This document shows, one piece after another, positions 29,201 to 37,429 of a stretch of 64,000 nucleotides of DNA; the stretch's first letter is position 1, and every line of letters begins with the position of its first letter. The stretch covers positions 30,728,968 through 30,792,967 of the forward strand of contig CM067076.1 of assembly GCA_033980235.1 (NCBI GenBank). Direction: 5' to 3'. The notes below the pieces were generated by a model, which was not told the DNA's origin, searched no databases, and saw only the letters and a list, made by a program, of their open reading frames with translations. The position numbers and the translations under genes were made by a program. Source of the stretch: Diadema setosum. Its lineage: Eukaryota; Echinodermata; Echinoidea; Diadematoida; Diadematidae.

Positions 29201-31160
29201 TATCCCCAACCCCATGCCCATCCATCAACATGTTGTTGTTACCTTAATTTTTAATGTGCACCTCATACAGTCATGGATATAATATATTACAAAACTACAC
29301 TCTACTCCATCAGTGTGGAAAAGTAATTTGGAATGTATAGTATACACAAGATCATCACATCAGGTTAGATATTCTAGTTCTGGGTTTATTTTTCTCTTTA
29401 AGAATATTTGTAAAATGATGTCAGACTTCACTTTCATGGGGTTGATTCGTGCATGGAGAGGTGAGAGCCGCAGAAAAAAAAAACAAAAAAAATTTCAGGT
29501 TGGATCCGGCCGATACTGTAGGTGCGGCAGCCCTGCATTCAGCAACCTGCTGGCGCCCGTGTTTTGGTGGGTTGCTGTACAATGTACATCGGTGTTGGCG
29601 GTTGATTAAAACTTGATTTTTGTCAAAAAGCACAGACAGAATTTGGGGGGACCCAAACATTTTCTCCTTTTTATCATGGAGAGTGGACATGTGTGTAACA
29701 AACTATCAGTATCACTGTGCGAACTTGTGACAGTTTATTGGCACACACACCAAGGTTCGACCTCCAGTGCCAGTGCGCCCTAGTGCCATGTAGGCCCCTA
29801 CGTAGAATTTAATTTTAAGGACATACTGTAAATAGGTTTCTAACAGTCAAAATCTAATCTACATGTAGCACTAGCAGGTGGTCAAATTTTGGACGGCGTT
29901 GTGATCGAAATATAGGCGACTTACAACATGTCAGATGTGAGCTGAGATGGATGAGAATTGAACAGGGGCCTCATAAGCATGGCCGGAGTGCTCATGAGGT
30001 GGAGGGATCCATGTCCATGAGCAGGAGCCCCCGTCAAGAGCGGTTTCCCGGCGGCGGACTGAATTGTGGTGTGGTGTTCCTACAAAGTAGGGCATTGAGT
30101 ACACTTGCTACTTGCTAGGAGTCTAGGACCTTTATATTTATATGTATAGTAAGGGTACTACAGGGTCTGTAGGTCTCGCGCAGGGACTTAATGATCGCGC
30201 ATAGCGTAACTGCGTATAGCAAGCAATATTACGCGTAGGACTAAGCGCAAAATTTGCCGATACGCCCATGGAATAAACATACCTGACAACCGCTAAACAT
30301 GAGAAGGAAGCAGGTAAGATATTTTGATTTCAAACAAATTTTTTCACTAAATTTTCAATTTTTTGGAACAAATTTTTCACTAAATTTCCATTTTTTCCCT
30401 TATAATTTACCTTTAAAATCTTTTTTAAGGATGTTGTAGCCTAGACGTGTCGTCTCGCTTGTCTCGTTCGTATGATCATTGCCGATAGAATTCGTAATTT
30501 GTTCGATCGATCGTTTATAATATTCTACGAAAGCCGAGCACGTTACAGCCGCAGAGAGGGGCAGACACTTTCACACATGAAACTACATAGGGCAGCTGCG
30601 CGACCTTTACATACCCCGAGAAATCGAACGCATAAAATTAAGTCCGACATACAAACGGCGACAGCGCACTACTCCGTCATCGTATCATCAGGAGATTCTG
30701 GGAGGTGATTTTTCTACATTTTCGTGATATTTATTGAGAAATTCAGGTACGATTGTGGAATAATTTTTATTATAAGAGCATCACAAATTTTCGTGCGCGA
30801 TATCTAGACCCCTCAACCATACCATCTAAATTACATTGTGGAACTTGTGTGACACTGACATTAGTTTGTACTTCATACCTTGATGTACAATGTGATGGGT
30901 TGATCTGTCGATTCGTCTTCTTCTTCCTCTGGCTCCGTTGTCTGCTGAGGTTCTGATTGCGGCTCTTCTGGTTGAGGTTCTGGATGTGCCTCTTGCTCCA
31001 CCTCTTCCACCTGCTCTGCTGGCTCTGGCTCTGCTTCAGGTGCTTGCTCTTCTACAGTAGCATCCTCCGAATTTTCCGTTGGGGCTCCGTTTGTCTGTTC
31101 ATCTTGGTGTCCGTCCTCGATTTTCAAACTATCGAGGTTTTCAACGTCCTCACCGTTCAT
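3211..31160 (-). CDS. CLIC: Chloride intracellular channel protein (CLIC), five coding exons, 315 aa
   Basis: Exons on the minus strand are 30879-31160, 7709-7844, 6576-6756, 5190-5400 and 3211-3348. They total 948 nt, which is 315 codons plus stop, and every junction keeps frame with GT-AG borders. CLICs have a glutathione-transferase-like fold, exist as soluble redox-active proteins and can associate with membranes. Residues 1-94 are a Glu/Pro/Gln-rich acidic extension like those of long CLIC forms (p64/CLIC5B, CLIC6). Residues from about 88 form the thioredoxin-like domain, with CPLCQRLFM as the redox site and the putative membrane segment after it. The helical domain follows, with the signature LTLADCDLLPKLH. 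Family identity is very secure; which vertebrate paralogue is closest is not. Intron 1 is about 23 kb, against 1-2 kb for the others. No frameshift or stop is seen. Confidence 0.93.
3349..5189 (-). other. CLIC: CLIC intron 4
   Basis: Contains no recognisable exon. A G-rich patch (3520-3545) begins a repeat-like stretch with CCTAACTCGGCCGGGGG at about 3510 and a rough reverse counterpart (GCCTGGCTC, then GTAGTTAGGGTT) near 4135-4180; an inverted-repeat element is possible but degenerate. Confidence 0.5.
4850..5033. repeat. Degenerate miniature element with TTATAACRGGAGT end
   Basis: Carries CACTCCCATTATAACAAAG at the left and TTCATTATAACAGGAGTGTG near the right, an inverted pair. It is similar to the better preserved copy at 43461-43631. 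The internal words GATGATAATTTT and GGGGACCTGAA recur at about 6388-6410, suggesting a second fragment there. This end sequence resembles pogo/Tigger-type Tc1-mariner termini; that link is inference. Confidence 0.45.
5190..5400 (-). CDS. CLIC: CLIC coding exon 4: helical C-domain with family signature
   Basis: 211 nt between a long polypyrimidine tract ending GACAG and the donor GTAAGC; enters in phase 2 and leaves in phase 0. It encodes 70 complete codons, including the loop EDDELSPGLFLEGDKLTLAD and the signature ADCDLLPKLH that marks CLICs and GST-like omega relatives. Confidence 0.93.
5640..5960 (+). repeat. tRNA-derived SINE candidate
   Basis: The head carries TGGCTCAGTGG, a good RNA polymerase III A box, and about 32 nt later GGTTCAAATCT, a B box with one mismatch. 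A non-tRNA body and a T-rich stretch follow. Only one copy was noticed in the window, so the 3' boundary is approximate. Confidence 0.5.
6105..6193. repeat. Complete ~89-bp miniature inverted-repeat element
   Basis: AACCCGTTTAGGACG at the left is mirrored by CCGTCCTCAACGGGTT at the right, giving terminal inverted repeats of about 15 bp with two or three mismatches. Other copies are at 1-86 and 9544-9650. It is too short to code for anything. Confidence 0.7.
6576..6756 (-). CDS. CLIC: CLIC coding exon 3: end of N-domain and linker
   Basis: 181 nt between acceptor TCCTGCAG and donor GTGAGT; enters in phase 1 and leaves in phase 2. It encodes NTPPPVLIDPNVQTENPQGK onward to SNIFSKFS. The PPPVLIDP turn, the VIDDIIKAEHYLE helix and the final IFSKFSA are the usual CLIC landmarks (vertebrate forms have IFAKFSA here). 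Confidence 0.92.
6757..7708 (-). other. CLIC: CLIC intron 2, with a degenerate inverted-repeat element at 6873-7041
   Basis: At 6873-7041 the ends GCTGCACACTGG and TTAGTGTACAGCCCTGC are a loose inverted pair, and the interior repeats GGACCAGTAAAAAT twice. The style matches the element at 36191-36360. The rest holds no exon. Confidence 0.45.
7709..7844 (-). CDS. CLIC: CLIC coding exon 2: redox site and putative membrane segment
   Basis: 136 nt between acceptor TATGCAG and donor GTAGGT; enters in phase 0 and leaves in phase 1. It encodes AGVENKIADCPLCQRLFMII and onward to YKKML. The CPLC tetrad is a two-cysteine glutaredoxin-type site; several vertebrate CLICs have CPFS with a single cysteine at this place. 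The following hydrophobic stretch corresponds to the putative transmembrane segment of the family. Confidence 0.93.
8216..8263. repeat. (CA)n microsatellite
   Basis: Uninterrupted CA dinucleotide run of over 20 units. Confidence 0.95.
8301..8668. repeat. TTAAAGG miniature element, copy A (368 bp)
   Basis: Starts TTAAAGGTCCAGTTTACC and ends GGTAAATTATGCCTTTAA, an inverted pair of about 18 bp with a few mismatches. Near-identical to 48835-49191; also found at 23510-23875 (reverse), 56455-56735 (left end missing) and, more diverged, 37072-37405. The interior shares GGTCTGTTGTATCATAAAAC and CACGGTTTAGTCTGGAAACA. Non-coding. Confidence 0.8.
9084..9112. repeat. (TG)n microsatellite
   Basis: TG run with one C interruption. 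Confidence 0.9.
9544..9650. repeat. Copy of the ~90-bp GAGGACGG miniature element
   Basis: CTGAGGACGGGCTGATTTTG at the left and TTGTCCTCAACAAGTT at the right are inverted relatives; the middle repeats ATAGACACCTGCCCGAGTA as at 1-86. Confidence 0.6.
11310..11405. repeat. (ATAATC)n-type simple repeat
   Basis: Imperfect tandem array of ATAATC/ATAATCAT units with a few substitutions (GTAATTGCAATC) in the middle. Confidence 0.9.
12581..13058. repeat. 478-bp GC-rich inverted-repeat element (AGACC...GGTCT)
   Basis: Starts AGACCCCGTTTACAGTG and ends CACTGTAAACAGGTCT. The subterminal regions carry mirrored GGCC-rich words such as CTCGGCCGCAGCTC at both sides. CACTGTAAAC also occurs internally at about 12700 and 12968, suggesting nested or composite structure. 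It is markedly more GC-rich than the surrounding intron. Confidence 0.7.
14437..14670. repeat. TACTGTA-end miniature element
   Basis: Starts TACTGTATACACCATATATT and ends AATATTCAGCGTATACAGTA, an inverted pair. The inside has CG-containing words such as TTTCGTGAATC and TCGCGAAG. Same general family as 14852-15063, 20014-20227 and 21964-22164. Confidence 0.6.
14852..15063. repeat. TACTGTA-end miniature element, diverged copy
   Basis: Shares GTGTTGAAATTTTCGC, CCAGAAACT, GATGTCTTGRTTCCGCG and the terminal AATATYCACTTTTAC with 21964-22164. The right end reads TACCGTA. Confidence 0.65.
16282..16312. repeat. Poly-G tract
   Basis: About 30 G with a single A; one of many long G/C homopolymers in the window. 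Confidence 0.9.
16551..16582. repeat. (CAAA)n simple repeat
   Basis: Tandem CAAA array directly after a C8-A15 junction (16527-16549), followed by CTAA/CTAAA and AAAAC variants to about 16680. Confidence 0.85.
16873..17050. repeat. 178-bp hAT-like miniature element
   Basis: Starts CAGGGGCGGATCCACGGG and ends CCTGGATCTGCCCCTG, an inverted pair. The CAGGGGCGGATCC type of terminus is well known for hAT-derived elements in many animals. The interior is poly-C, T-rich and non-coding. I did not see a clean 8-bp target duplication. Confidence 0.75.
18547..18716 (+). repeat. Second copy of the tRNA-like / inverted-repeat element
   Basis: 18595-18716 matches 44179-44296 closely: AGGTTCGAATCCTGCTCGAG, then GCCCATGATTTTTTATCATG, then the end GGGCAATTTGTCAATCAGT. 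The 5' half of the tRNA-like head is missing here. Upstream, CATGAAATTCTTCCGTCGAG is the reverse complement of the tail seen after the other copy (about 44313-44333). Confidence 0.7.
19200..19648. repeat. Candidate inverted-repeat element with TTCAGACG words
   Basis: GTTCACACGC near the left end and GCGTCTGAAC near the right end form an inverted pair. ATTCAGACGC, GTTCAGACAC and GTTCAGATG recur inside. A short palindrome, GGTATAGCTATACC with flanks, lies at about 19575-19610. The borders are approximate. Confidence 0.45.
20014..20227. repeat. TACTGTA-end miniature element
   Basis: Starts TACTGTAAAAGTGGATATTT and ends TTTTAACTTTTACAGTA. The interior contains several TTTTCGCG and CGCGAAA words, unusually CpG-rich for the intron. 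Confidence 0.7.
21964..22164. repeat. TACTGTA-end miniature element
   Basis: Starts TACTGGGAAAGTGAAAATTT and ends GCGAAAATATCCACTTTTAC followed by AGTA. Inside are GTGTTGAAATTTTCGCGC and GATGTCTTGATTCCGCGG, shared with 14852-15063. Confidence 0.7.
23510..23875. repeat. TTAAAGG miniature element, copy C (reverse)
   Basis: Reverse-orientation relative of 8301-8668: begins TTAAAGGCATAATTTACC and ends near AGATAAACAGGACCCTGA. Moderately diverged from copies A and B. Confidence 0.75.
24971..25070. repeat. Nested hairpin around a perfect 15-bp inverted repeat
   Basis: Inner arms ACAGCGCGTCTCAGG (24997-25011) and CCTGAGACGCGCTGT (25027-25041) are perfectly complementary, with a 15-nt loop. Outer arms (24971-24993 and 25045-25070) share CTTGA, AAACAACA and ATCTTCA against their complements with some mismatch. 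A third copy of the arm, ACAGCGCATCTCAGG, follows at about 25079. Confidence 0.75.
25686..26027. repeat. 342-bp element with perfect 30-bp GC-rich terminal inverted repeats
   Basis: The first 30 bases (beginning GCGTTCACATTGTCCCCCGC) are exactly the reverse complement of the last 30 (ending GGACAATGTGAACGC). Internal repeats GTTCACATTGG and GCGTTCACATTATGG echo the terminus. Open frames across it are by-products of its GC content. Non-autonomous DNA transposon is the likely class. Confidence 0.8.
26068..26225. repeat. 158-bp element with ~35-bp terminal inverted repeats
   Basis: Begins GGGGGTGTTTCATCAACGCT and ends ATGTTGATGAAACACCCCC; the ends pair over about 35 bp with about four mismatches. 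Each end also holds an internal dyad GTCAGCGCCGAC. Non-coding. Confidence 0.8.
26268..27308. repeat. ~1.04-kb foldback element, arms ~450 bp
   Basis: The segment is a long inverted repeat with its axis near 26745. The left arm starts ATTTAAAGATAATAAAAAGT; the right arm ends AAAACTTTATATTATCTTTA. Mirrored landmarks include CGAAGCCCCAT/ATGGGGCTTCG, GACAGATTTAGTATCGC, CAATTTGAAGACTTACCAAT and GAGAGGACCTTGG. A few substitutions and small indels separate the arms, and the right arm carries an extra palindromic insert at 27071-27156. No transposase is encoded. Confidence 0.85.
27071..27156. repeat. Palindrome nested in the right arm of the foldback element
   Basis: ATCATGCAATAATGGTTTC and GAAACCATTGTTGCATGAT pair around the core GCCGCCGTACGGCGGC (27111-27126), itself a perfect palindrome. 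The left foldback arm lacks this core, holding only GTAATCATGCAAT at the matching place. Confidence 0.8.
30879..31160 (-). CDS. CLIC: CLIC coding exon 1: acidic N-terminal extension
   Basis: Starts at the ATG at 31160 and codes 94 residues, ending PITLYIK before the donor GTATGA (phase 0). The exon is dominated by Glu, Pro, Gln and Asp, for example PEAEPEPAEQVEEVEQEA, and is predicted to be disordered. Only the last residues (ITLYIK) correspond to the first beta-strand of the CLIC fold (vertebrate forms have a similar strand of type ELFVKAG), which is what ties this distant exon to exon 2. In-frame continuation past the donor meets a stop after one codon, supporting the splice. Confidence 0.85.
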
Positions 31161-31620
31161 GATGGTGACTTATTCCGTTAAAGTTATCCACGAAAAGGTG
31201 GCTCCCCCACAGTAAGCCCTTGAATTGAAACGCTGTTCCTGCCTCCGTCGCGTAGTTCTATACGAGATAACGTAACGCAATGGAAGGCTCGATCGACGGC
31301 GCTATGCTACGGCGAGGTTTCACGTTTACGTTTGGAATGATGTGGAAGAGCTGCAGAGGTGGGTTCGTACACAACGTGAGTGTAGGCGAGTGGATTACAC
31401 TAACTATTTCGTATCCCACGCACTGTTACCCTACAACGATCCACGAGGATCATACGACGACACGTACGCATGCACGCAAAGAAAGTAGCTTGGTGAGAGC
31501 ACCTGCGCCCACTTTGACACTATCGAAGCCGTTATTGAAGCCAATCAACGTACAGAAAGCAATGGAAAGGGCTAGAATACGCGTACGCAACCATGCACAC
31601 GCCCGTTCGAGGTAAACTCA
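31161..31620 (-). promoter_or_regulatory. Presumed CLIC 5' UTR and promoter region
   Basis: Lies directly upstream of the CLIC start codon and is richer in CpG than the flanks (words such as CGATCGACGGCG, ACGTACGC, ACGCGTACGC). I see no clear TATA box at the usual distance, which would fit a CpG-type start region. A 111-codon plus-strand frame here has no recognisable features and is not called. Assignment rests on position. Confidence 0.4.
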
Positions 31621-33617
31621 GCTCGCCTGAGGGGCTGAGTTTTACACCAAAAAAGTTTAGAACGTCTTTGGTGTAAACTCGAATACTATTACTATACCAG
31701 GGGATTTTTTTCTAGTAGATACCAAAGTGGATGAAAAGAGGTTAAAGAGACGTCCTACCCTAGCCTAGAGATTACCAATATAATCTAGGCTCCAACTGAC
31801 TACCAACATTTTTCAAATGGCTGTCAGTTTGCTATTCTGGCATTTCTGTGCATTTCTGGTTTTGGTGATCGGGCTGCGATACCGCCAACTCTATATTCTT
31901 CAGATTCATAACCCTATATCATTAATGTAGGGCAGTATTTTGATATCTATCAATGATTATAAAACAAAAGTCAATCTCGTAAAAAAAAAAAAAGATATGT
32001 ACAGAAGTGTGACTCTGAGTTGTGTGCTGTTAAAGTGTTTAAAATTTGTCATCTTTCCGATTATTTCCGACACATGAAACTGGTATCATAATCTTCACTT
32101 GTCAGATTAACAGGGTTCCCACAGAAATTTGAAAACAGAATTCCATGACTTTTCCATGACTAAATTGCTGCTTTCCATGACTTCCTTTCTGGCACGGTTT
32201 CCAAAATCAGACACGTTGTGATGGCCTCCACCTCCCCTCACAGCCATCCGTTCCACCCACTATCTTACTCATGACATGTACATCTATTATCATTAGTATA
32301 TGTCCCAGGAGTTATGTAGAATTTGGGATGTCACAAAACTGGGAAAAATGGAAATCATGAACATCAATTATAATAGCAGAGTATGATCACAGAGTATGAG
32401 AGTTGCGAGACACGACAAATTGGAAAGCTGCCATAGCCAAGAGCCTTAAATGCAATTGAATGACTTTTCCATGACTTTTCACAAATTTTCCAAATTCCCT
32501 GACTTTCCATGACCACACATTTTTCCAGGATTTTCCATGACTGTGGGAACCCTGATTAATGTCCGGACAATCCCATGTCATAGATCGTAATACCTAATGT
32601 GTAATTGTCTTGATCTTTATTTCAGCAATTTTGCGCAGTTTCTATTCTCGCACCCCATGTATTTACCATTAAATCGCCGCCTTTATTGGGTATACGGGTG
32701 GTGACAATTAAGTAATTACCATCATAAAGACATGCAATAAGACGTGAATCCATTGTTTTCCGTTGTCTGGGGCAGATCCAGCTAGCTTAATTGACATAAT
32801 ATTTCCGATATCTTATCGAGTGGCGGCATCGAACATGGGATCAAAGGGAATAAGACCGCGGTGTGACTCCATCTCCTAATATTGAACCTCTCACTTTAGT
32901 ATAATCTCTTTACAGTCGGAGCCCAACGTTTAATCAGATTCCGCATTGTGGACTAAAAACAAAAAGAACAGGTGCATTTAGGAATTCCACAATCGTTTAT
33001 ATGGTCGAAAATCTTTCATGAAGTCTATACAACATGATATTCAAGCAAACGCATTTGATTTAATTGAGATTGCTTTATGGTGAGACGGGTGTATATTATC
33101 TCACGCAAAATTACCTTTCCTATAATGCTTTTCCTCTGCTCTAATTAGCAGCAATTATTTCAATGGTTGGCATACAATAAGACGGGCACTTTCGTATAGT
33201 CTTAATTGTTTTCGATTTTCCTTATATAAGTTATTTGATGTTGCCGCACGATTAATCTTTCTCTTCACAAGTTGCCCCCTATGCGGTCCCTGTGATCGCT
33301 GGCCTACCTCTGCCTTTTGTCTGTTCTGTCACCCCCTTGCTTTTAATAATCCCCCTAATACCGTTTTACCTGTTTGGCTCCCTGCCTTTGACTTCTAACT
33401 CATCCCTTTTTATTTCATTGTTCTGTGTCCCTAACTGTGCTCGTTGTGTATAGTTCATAATAATTATAACCTTTGCATGTTTGTCATTTTGCCCTGACGA
33501 AGATTATGCTACAGGATGGAAAGCTCGGTCCCCTTTTTGACTCCAGTGTTTTCCGGCGACTTGTTTACAAGGACTAATATTCTTGAAAGAAAGATATTGT
33601 TCAGAGGGGTGAGGGTT
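31621..33617. other. Intergenic, no gene recognised
   Basis: Upstream flank of CLIC. Contains the hAT-like element at 32111-32554; otherwise AT-rich DNA without exons. Confidence 0.55.
32111..32554. repeat. 444-bp hAT-like miniature element with CAGGGTTCCCACAG ends
   Basis: Starts CAGGGTTCCCACAG and ends CTGTGGGAACCCTG, a perfect 14-bp inverted repeat. The interior repeats CCATGACTTTTCCATGAC near both ends, as in known CAGGGTTCCCAC-type hAT elements. ATTAA flanks both sides, shorter than the 8-bp duplication expected for hAT. Confidence 0.8.
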
Positions 33618-33789
33618 CAGGTGCGAAGTTCTTCACTTTGTACTCTACAAATTAAATTTGTTAAGATCGTAACTGCTGATCTGTAAATTGACAAACATGT
33701 CCGACATGTTTGTCAATTTACAGATCAGCAGTTGCGATCTTAACAAATTTAATTTGTAGAGGGAGACAAAGTGAAGAAACTCGCACCTG
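33618..33789. repeat. Near-perfect 172-bp palindrome
   Basis: Axis at about 33702. Arms of about 85 bp pair almost completely: CAGGTGCGAAGTTCTTCACT against AGTGAAGAAACTCGCACCTG at the outside, and ACAAACATGTC against GACATGTTTGT at the centre with a single unpaired base. Only a few mismatches were seen. No coding role is apparent. Confidence 0.85.
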
Positions 33790-34984
33790 AATAATAATCT
33801 TTTTGGGATATACACTTTTTATAGGCTCTATAAAGTTTTCTGGTGGTGACGGCGATTGACATCACCATGGGATTATTGACATCCGATTCTTTATCAAAAT
33901 TGACTTTGATTAAAATGGTGAAATCAAATAATCGGGCCAAAGTTTTTAGGTTTTTCATGTTTTCCAAAGATAAAGTTCCTGGCCACATCACAGTCATACG
34001 TAGGAGTATAAGCCACGAGCTCGCGTTGAGCAATCTTATATAGCAATTTGCTTTAATTTGTACTACACACTATTCCCTCAATCATTTTTTCTTCATTCAG
34101 GAGTTAAGAAATGCAAGATGTCCTGCATGAATATCAAAACTTGGTTGTTTTTGTTGTTGTTGGGTTTGTTTGTTTTGGTTTTTTTTTTTTTTTCTTTCTT
34201 TTTTCTTTTTTTTACATTTTAGGGAGTTATAGCTGAAACGTTTACAAGAATGTTTTTATTACCAGTACTTTTTTATTACGTTTGTGCATTTTTTTACATG
34301 TACTTGACCACCAAGGAAGTGATGAATGTCTCTCACCAACAACAATGCAAGGGATCCGGACATATACGGCGTCTCACCGAGGACGGGATAGATCCTAACC
34401 CATATCAACGGGAGATTTAGCTTCGCCTTGCTAATCGAACTAACGAGGGTTTGTTTGTTTGTTTGTTTGTGTGTTTGTGAGTTGTGTGTGTATGATACTA
34501 ACCTAAATGACTTTTTTTTTTTTTTTTAGAAATGTATTCTATAAATTATATTCTTCAAAATTCTTTATTCTCTCCTATGCTTGAGTCACAGACATTCAAA
34601 ATAACAAATAAAATTTGCCTTAGAGTATAGCTTGGGTCTACACATCCTCTCATGATAATATGAGTCTTGAAGAGTAAGTGTGATTTCGTAAATAAAAGAT
34701 CTCTCCTGCTACCAGTCTTACTTTCGAGTTTAGGAGAAATTTGAAATCATTTATCGAGAAGTGCTTAGAATAATCATACTAACAGTTAGATATTATTATT
34801 GTCAATACAATCAATGATCTATTTCTACAGATTGTTGGAACTGTAGAGGAAGGAGAAAAGAATAAAGAAAGAAGAAAAATAATGACAAGTTAAGAAACAA
34901 GAATAAATCTTCAAAAAAATCGTGAATACTGCGAATACAACGTATAACCTTCATAGGTTCACATCTCATTCATGACTCCCCAGC

Positions 34985-35985
34985 AAGAGTTCAGTGCTCC
35001 CCATAACCGGGGGGCCAAAAGCTAAAAACAGAGGTCGAGTTGCACTCTCTCTACAAACTAAGTAGACCATGCTTATTTTTAAGTTTTTATTGTAACAAAC
35101 AATATTCCACTGGTCTACCTCAAAAAATTTGTTGCGAAAGCCTCCAAATCCAAGATGGCGTCCAAGATGGCCGCCATATTTACTGAATTTGTTATTTAAA
35201 TGATAGAATTCGATAGAAACATCAAATTTCAACAAATGTGATGTCATATGAAAGAGAATAAAATTTTCTACAAGTTGATACCATTTTTGTGGGTTATTGT
35301 GAAAAATGGATTGAGATTTTAAGGGAAAAACACTCTTTTTTTGATATTTTTCTGAAAAAAGTAAAATCATGAAAATGCTTGATTCAGCATAAATCAGAGA
35401 AAGACCGAAGGATTATCTTGAAACGATTCAAGAATTTTGTTTGACATATAAATAATATTTGGAGAAAATTAGGGGTCAGTTCCGGTTTTGGTTCAGGAGT
35501 TATAATGTCTCAAACTTGAAAACTCACTATGTAAAAATGGCCACTTTAGTTGTGACCAACACCTTGTTGTTCGTAAAAAAGTCTGCGCACGCAAAGACTA
35601 CTACACGCACCACTTGCACTGGTGCTTGCAGCAGTGCCAGTGGTGCGTGTAGTAGTCTTGACAAATGCAGACTTTTTCTTTGACAGACACGGGTTTGTGC
35701 CTGCAAACTAACTTTTCATACCAAGTGGTAGCTCAGGTGATACTGATCGCTATTATTTCAAAGTAGATTGTTCTGAAGCAGATGAGATGAAGCAAAAAAA
35801 AAAAATTCAAATAGAAGTAGTAGCTTGAAACTTGGCACCAATCTTGTTATAGATAGTTTAAGACAAAATTTAGATCAACCGCTCAAAAAAAAAAAAAAAA
35901 AATCAAGATGACAGCCATCAAAGTTGACATAGTGTATTGCGCCAAATTAAATGTATTATTTCGTTTTTGATACAAATTTGTCTGT
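34985..35985. repeat. Left arm of a large inverted repeat
   Basis: Reverse complement of 38555-39515. Shared landmarks are the 139/134-codon frames containing NPQKWYQLVENFILFHMTS, the hairpin at 35595-35662, TTCATACCAAGTGGTAGCTC and GACATAGTGTATTGCGCC. The hairpin has arms GACTACTACACGCACCAC and GTGGTGCGTGTAGTAGTC. The frame looks like chance coding in a repeat, since both copies differ in frame-neutral ways at their ends and no domain is recognisable. Confidence 0.75.
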
Positions 35986-36190
35986 TGTGCTATCTTAAAC
36001 CGTCTTAAGTTTTTACGGACACATTTTTTAAACCAGTGATATTCTACTCTCCGAAAAAGAAAAAAACAAATCGAGTGGAAGTTTTTACTTTTCATGTGAG
36101 GAATGAGTAACAGAAAACGGTGAATTTAGAGTGAAATTGGAGTGACTTTTGAGTGAAAATGTTCATTTTCACTCATTTTAGAGTGACCTT

Positions 36191-36360
36191 AGGCAGAGCT
36201 CCACACTTACTTTATATTTGGTGGCCCAAAGGCAAATATCCGACCTTTTTTGGTGGCCCGATCAGGCCTCCAAATTCTTCATTTCTGACATTTTGGTGGC
36301 CCGACGTGCGTTTTTTGTGGCCCCGGGCCACCGGACCAGCGTTAGTGTTGAGCCCTGCCT
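36191..36360. repeat. 170-bp miniature element with AGGCAG ends
   Basis: Starts AGGCAGAGCTCCACACTTAC and ends GTTAGTGTTGAGCCCTGCCT; the 20-bp ends pair with three mismatches. The interior repeats GGTGGCCC three times. Confidence 0.75.
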
Positions 36361-37071
36361 TTATAGGGATCACTCGTCACTCTTCGAGTGATCCCCGAGG
36401 TCACTCTAAAACGAATGAAAATGAACATTTTCACTCTCGAGTGATCCTGATATCTAATAGGAAAGCATCTACCAATGGCATAAGTTCAGATCAATTGTGA
36501 CACTATAACCCACATGAAATCAGCCTAAAAACAATGTAAGAAAAATCTGATAACGGAAAATACAGTTTCAGCATGCTTATTTGTAAAAGTAAATACACAG
36601 CACGAATAATCAATTTGGACAATTTTTTTCGAACAATTATACTGAAAAGTAATTTCGCACAACACATTTAAGAGCAAAGTTGAGAAATTGCCGCCGTGTT
36701 GGATTTTTTTTTTTTTTTGGGGGGGGGGGGGGGGTTCGGATCACAAGGGCTTTCAAGGACATCTACGAATCAGACATTATTACACATAAACCATCATCAT
36801 TCACGTTTCTACAACAGCAGAGTAACATACAAGTAAAAAAGCATATCCTTGATACAGAAGCATTTCATTTTTTATCAAAGATTGGGCCGTACCCAAACAC
36901 TGGAATGAGCTCCACCCCCCCCCCCCCCCAAAAAAAAAGACCCTCAATATGGTTTACACTAGTACAATATCGTTCGGATGTATAGAAACATGTAATAGAC
37001 AGCAATATAAGAAGATTAAAAAACATCAAATTATAAGTTATAAGTTCAGATTTAACTTTGACGTAACACAC

Positions 37072-37405
37072 TAAAGGTATTGTTTACCATTGGGAGAGAT
37101 ATCACATTCGATTTATATGTGCAGGTTAGTTGCATTACAAAACATTTTACCATGTAAAAAAATTATAATAAAGCCTAAAACATACGGAGATATCACCATT
37201 TCTTTTCAAGAAACCATAACCATGATAACTGTTGACATAAAAAAGCATTCTTATCAGATCTATTTAGTATATCCAACAATATTTAGCATTAATTTTACTG
37301 ATTTAAGTTTGTACATCAATCCCTAACTCACAGTTTAGAACTAGTTTGAGGAATTAAGTAAAGCTGGGTTTTTGTTTTACGTGCACAATGGTAAATAATG
37401 CCTTG
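37072..37405. repeat. TTAAAGG miniature element, diverged copy E
   Basis: Begins CTAAAGGTATTGTTTACCAT and ends GGTAAATAATGCCTTGAA. The interior keeps TAAAACATACGGAGATATCA and the CAATCCCTAACTCACAG- and GGGTTTTTGTTTTA-type words of the family. Confidence 0.65.
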
Positions 37406-37429
37406 AACGACAACCTTGATTAATTACCG

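Larger units (their letters stand above)
7845..30878 (-). other. CLIC: CLIC intron 1 (~23 kb), repeat-filled
   Basis: Bounded by the donor of exon 1 (GTATGA) and the acceptor of exon 2. I found no convincing exon inside it on either strand. The parts that can be named are the repeats listed separately. The stretches 9651-11300, 15064-16270, 17316-18590, 22165-23509, 23876-24970 and 27309-30878 show only AT-rich DNA, scattered microsatellites and a high frequency of TGTACA and TACATGTA words. An alternative first exon for CLIC, common in this family, could lie here but was not seen. Confidence 0.7.

Noticed and set aside
31280..31615. 111-codon plus-strand frame opposite the CLIC promoter
   Set aside because: Arg/Thr-rich, no domain, no splice context; explained by the CpG-rich sequence just upstream of CLIC.
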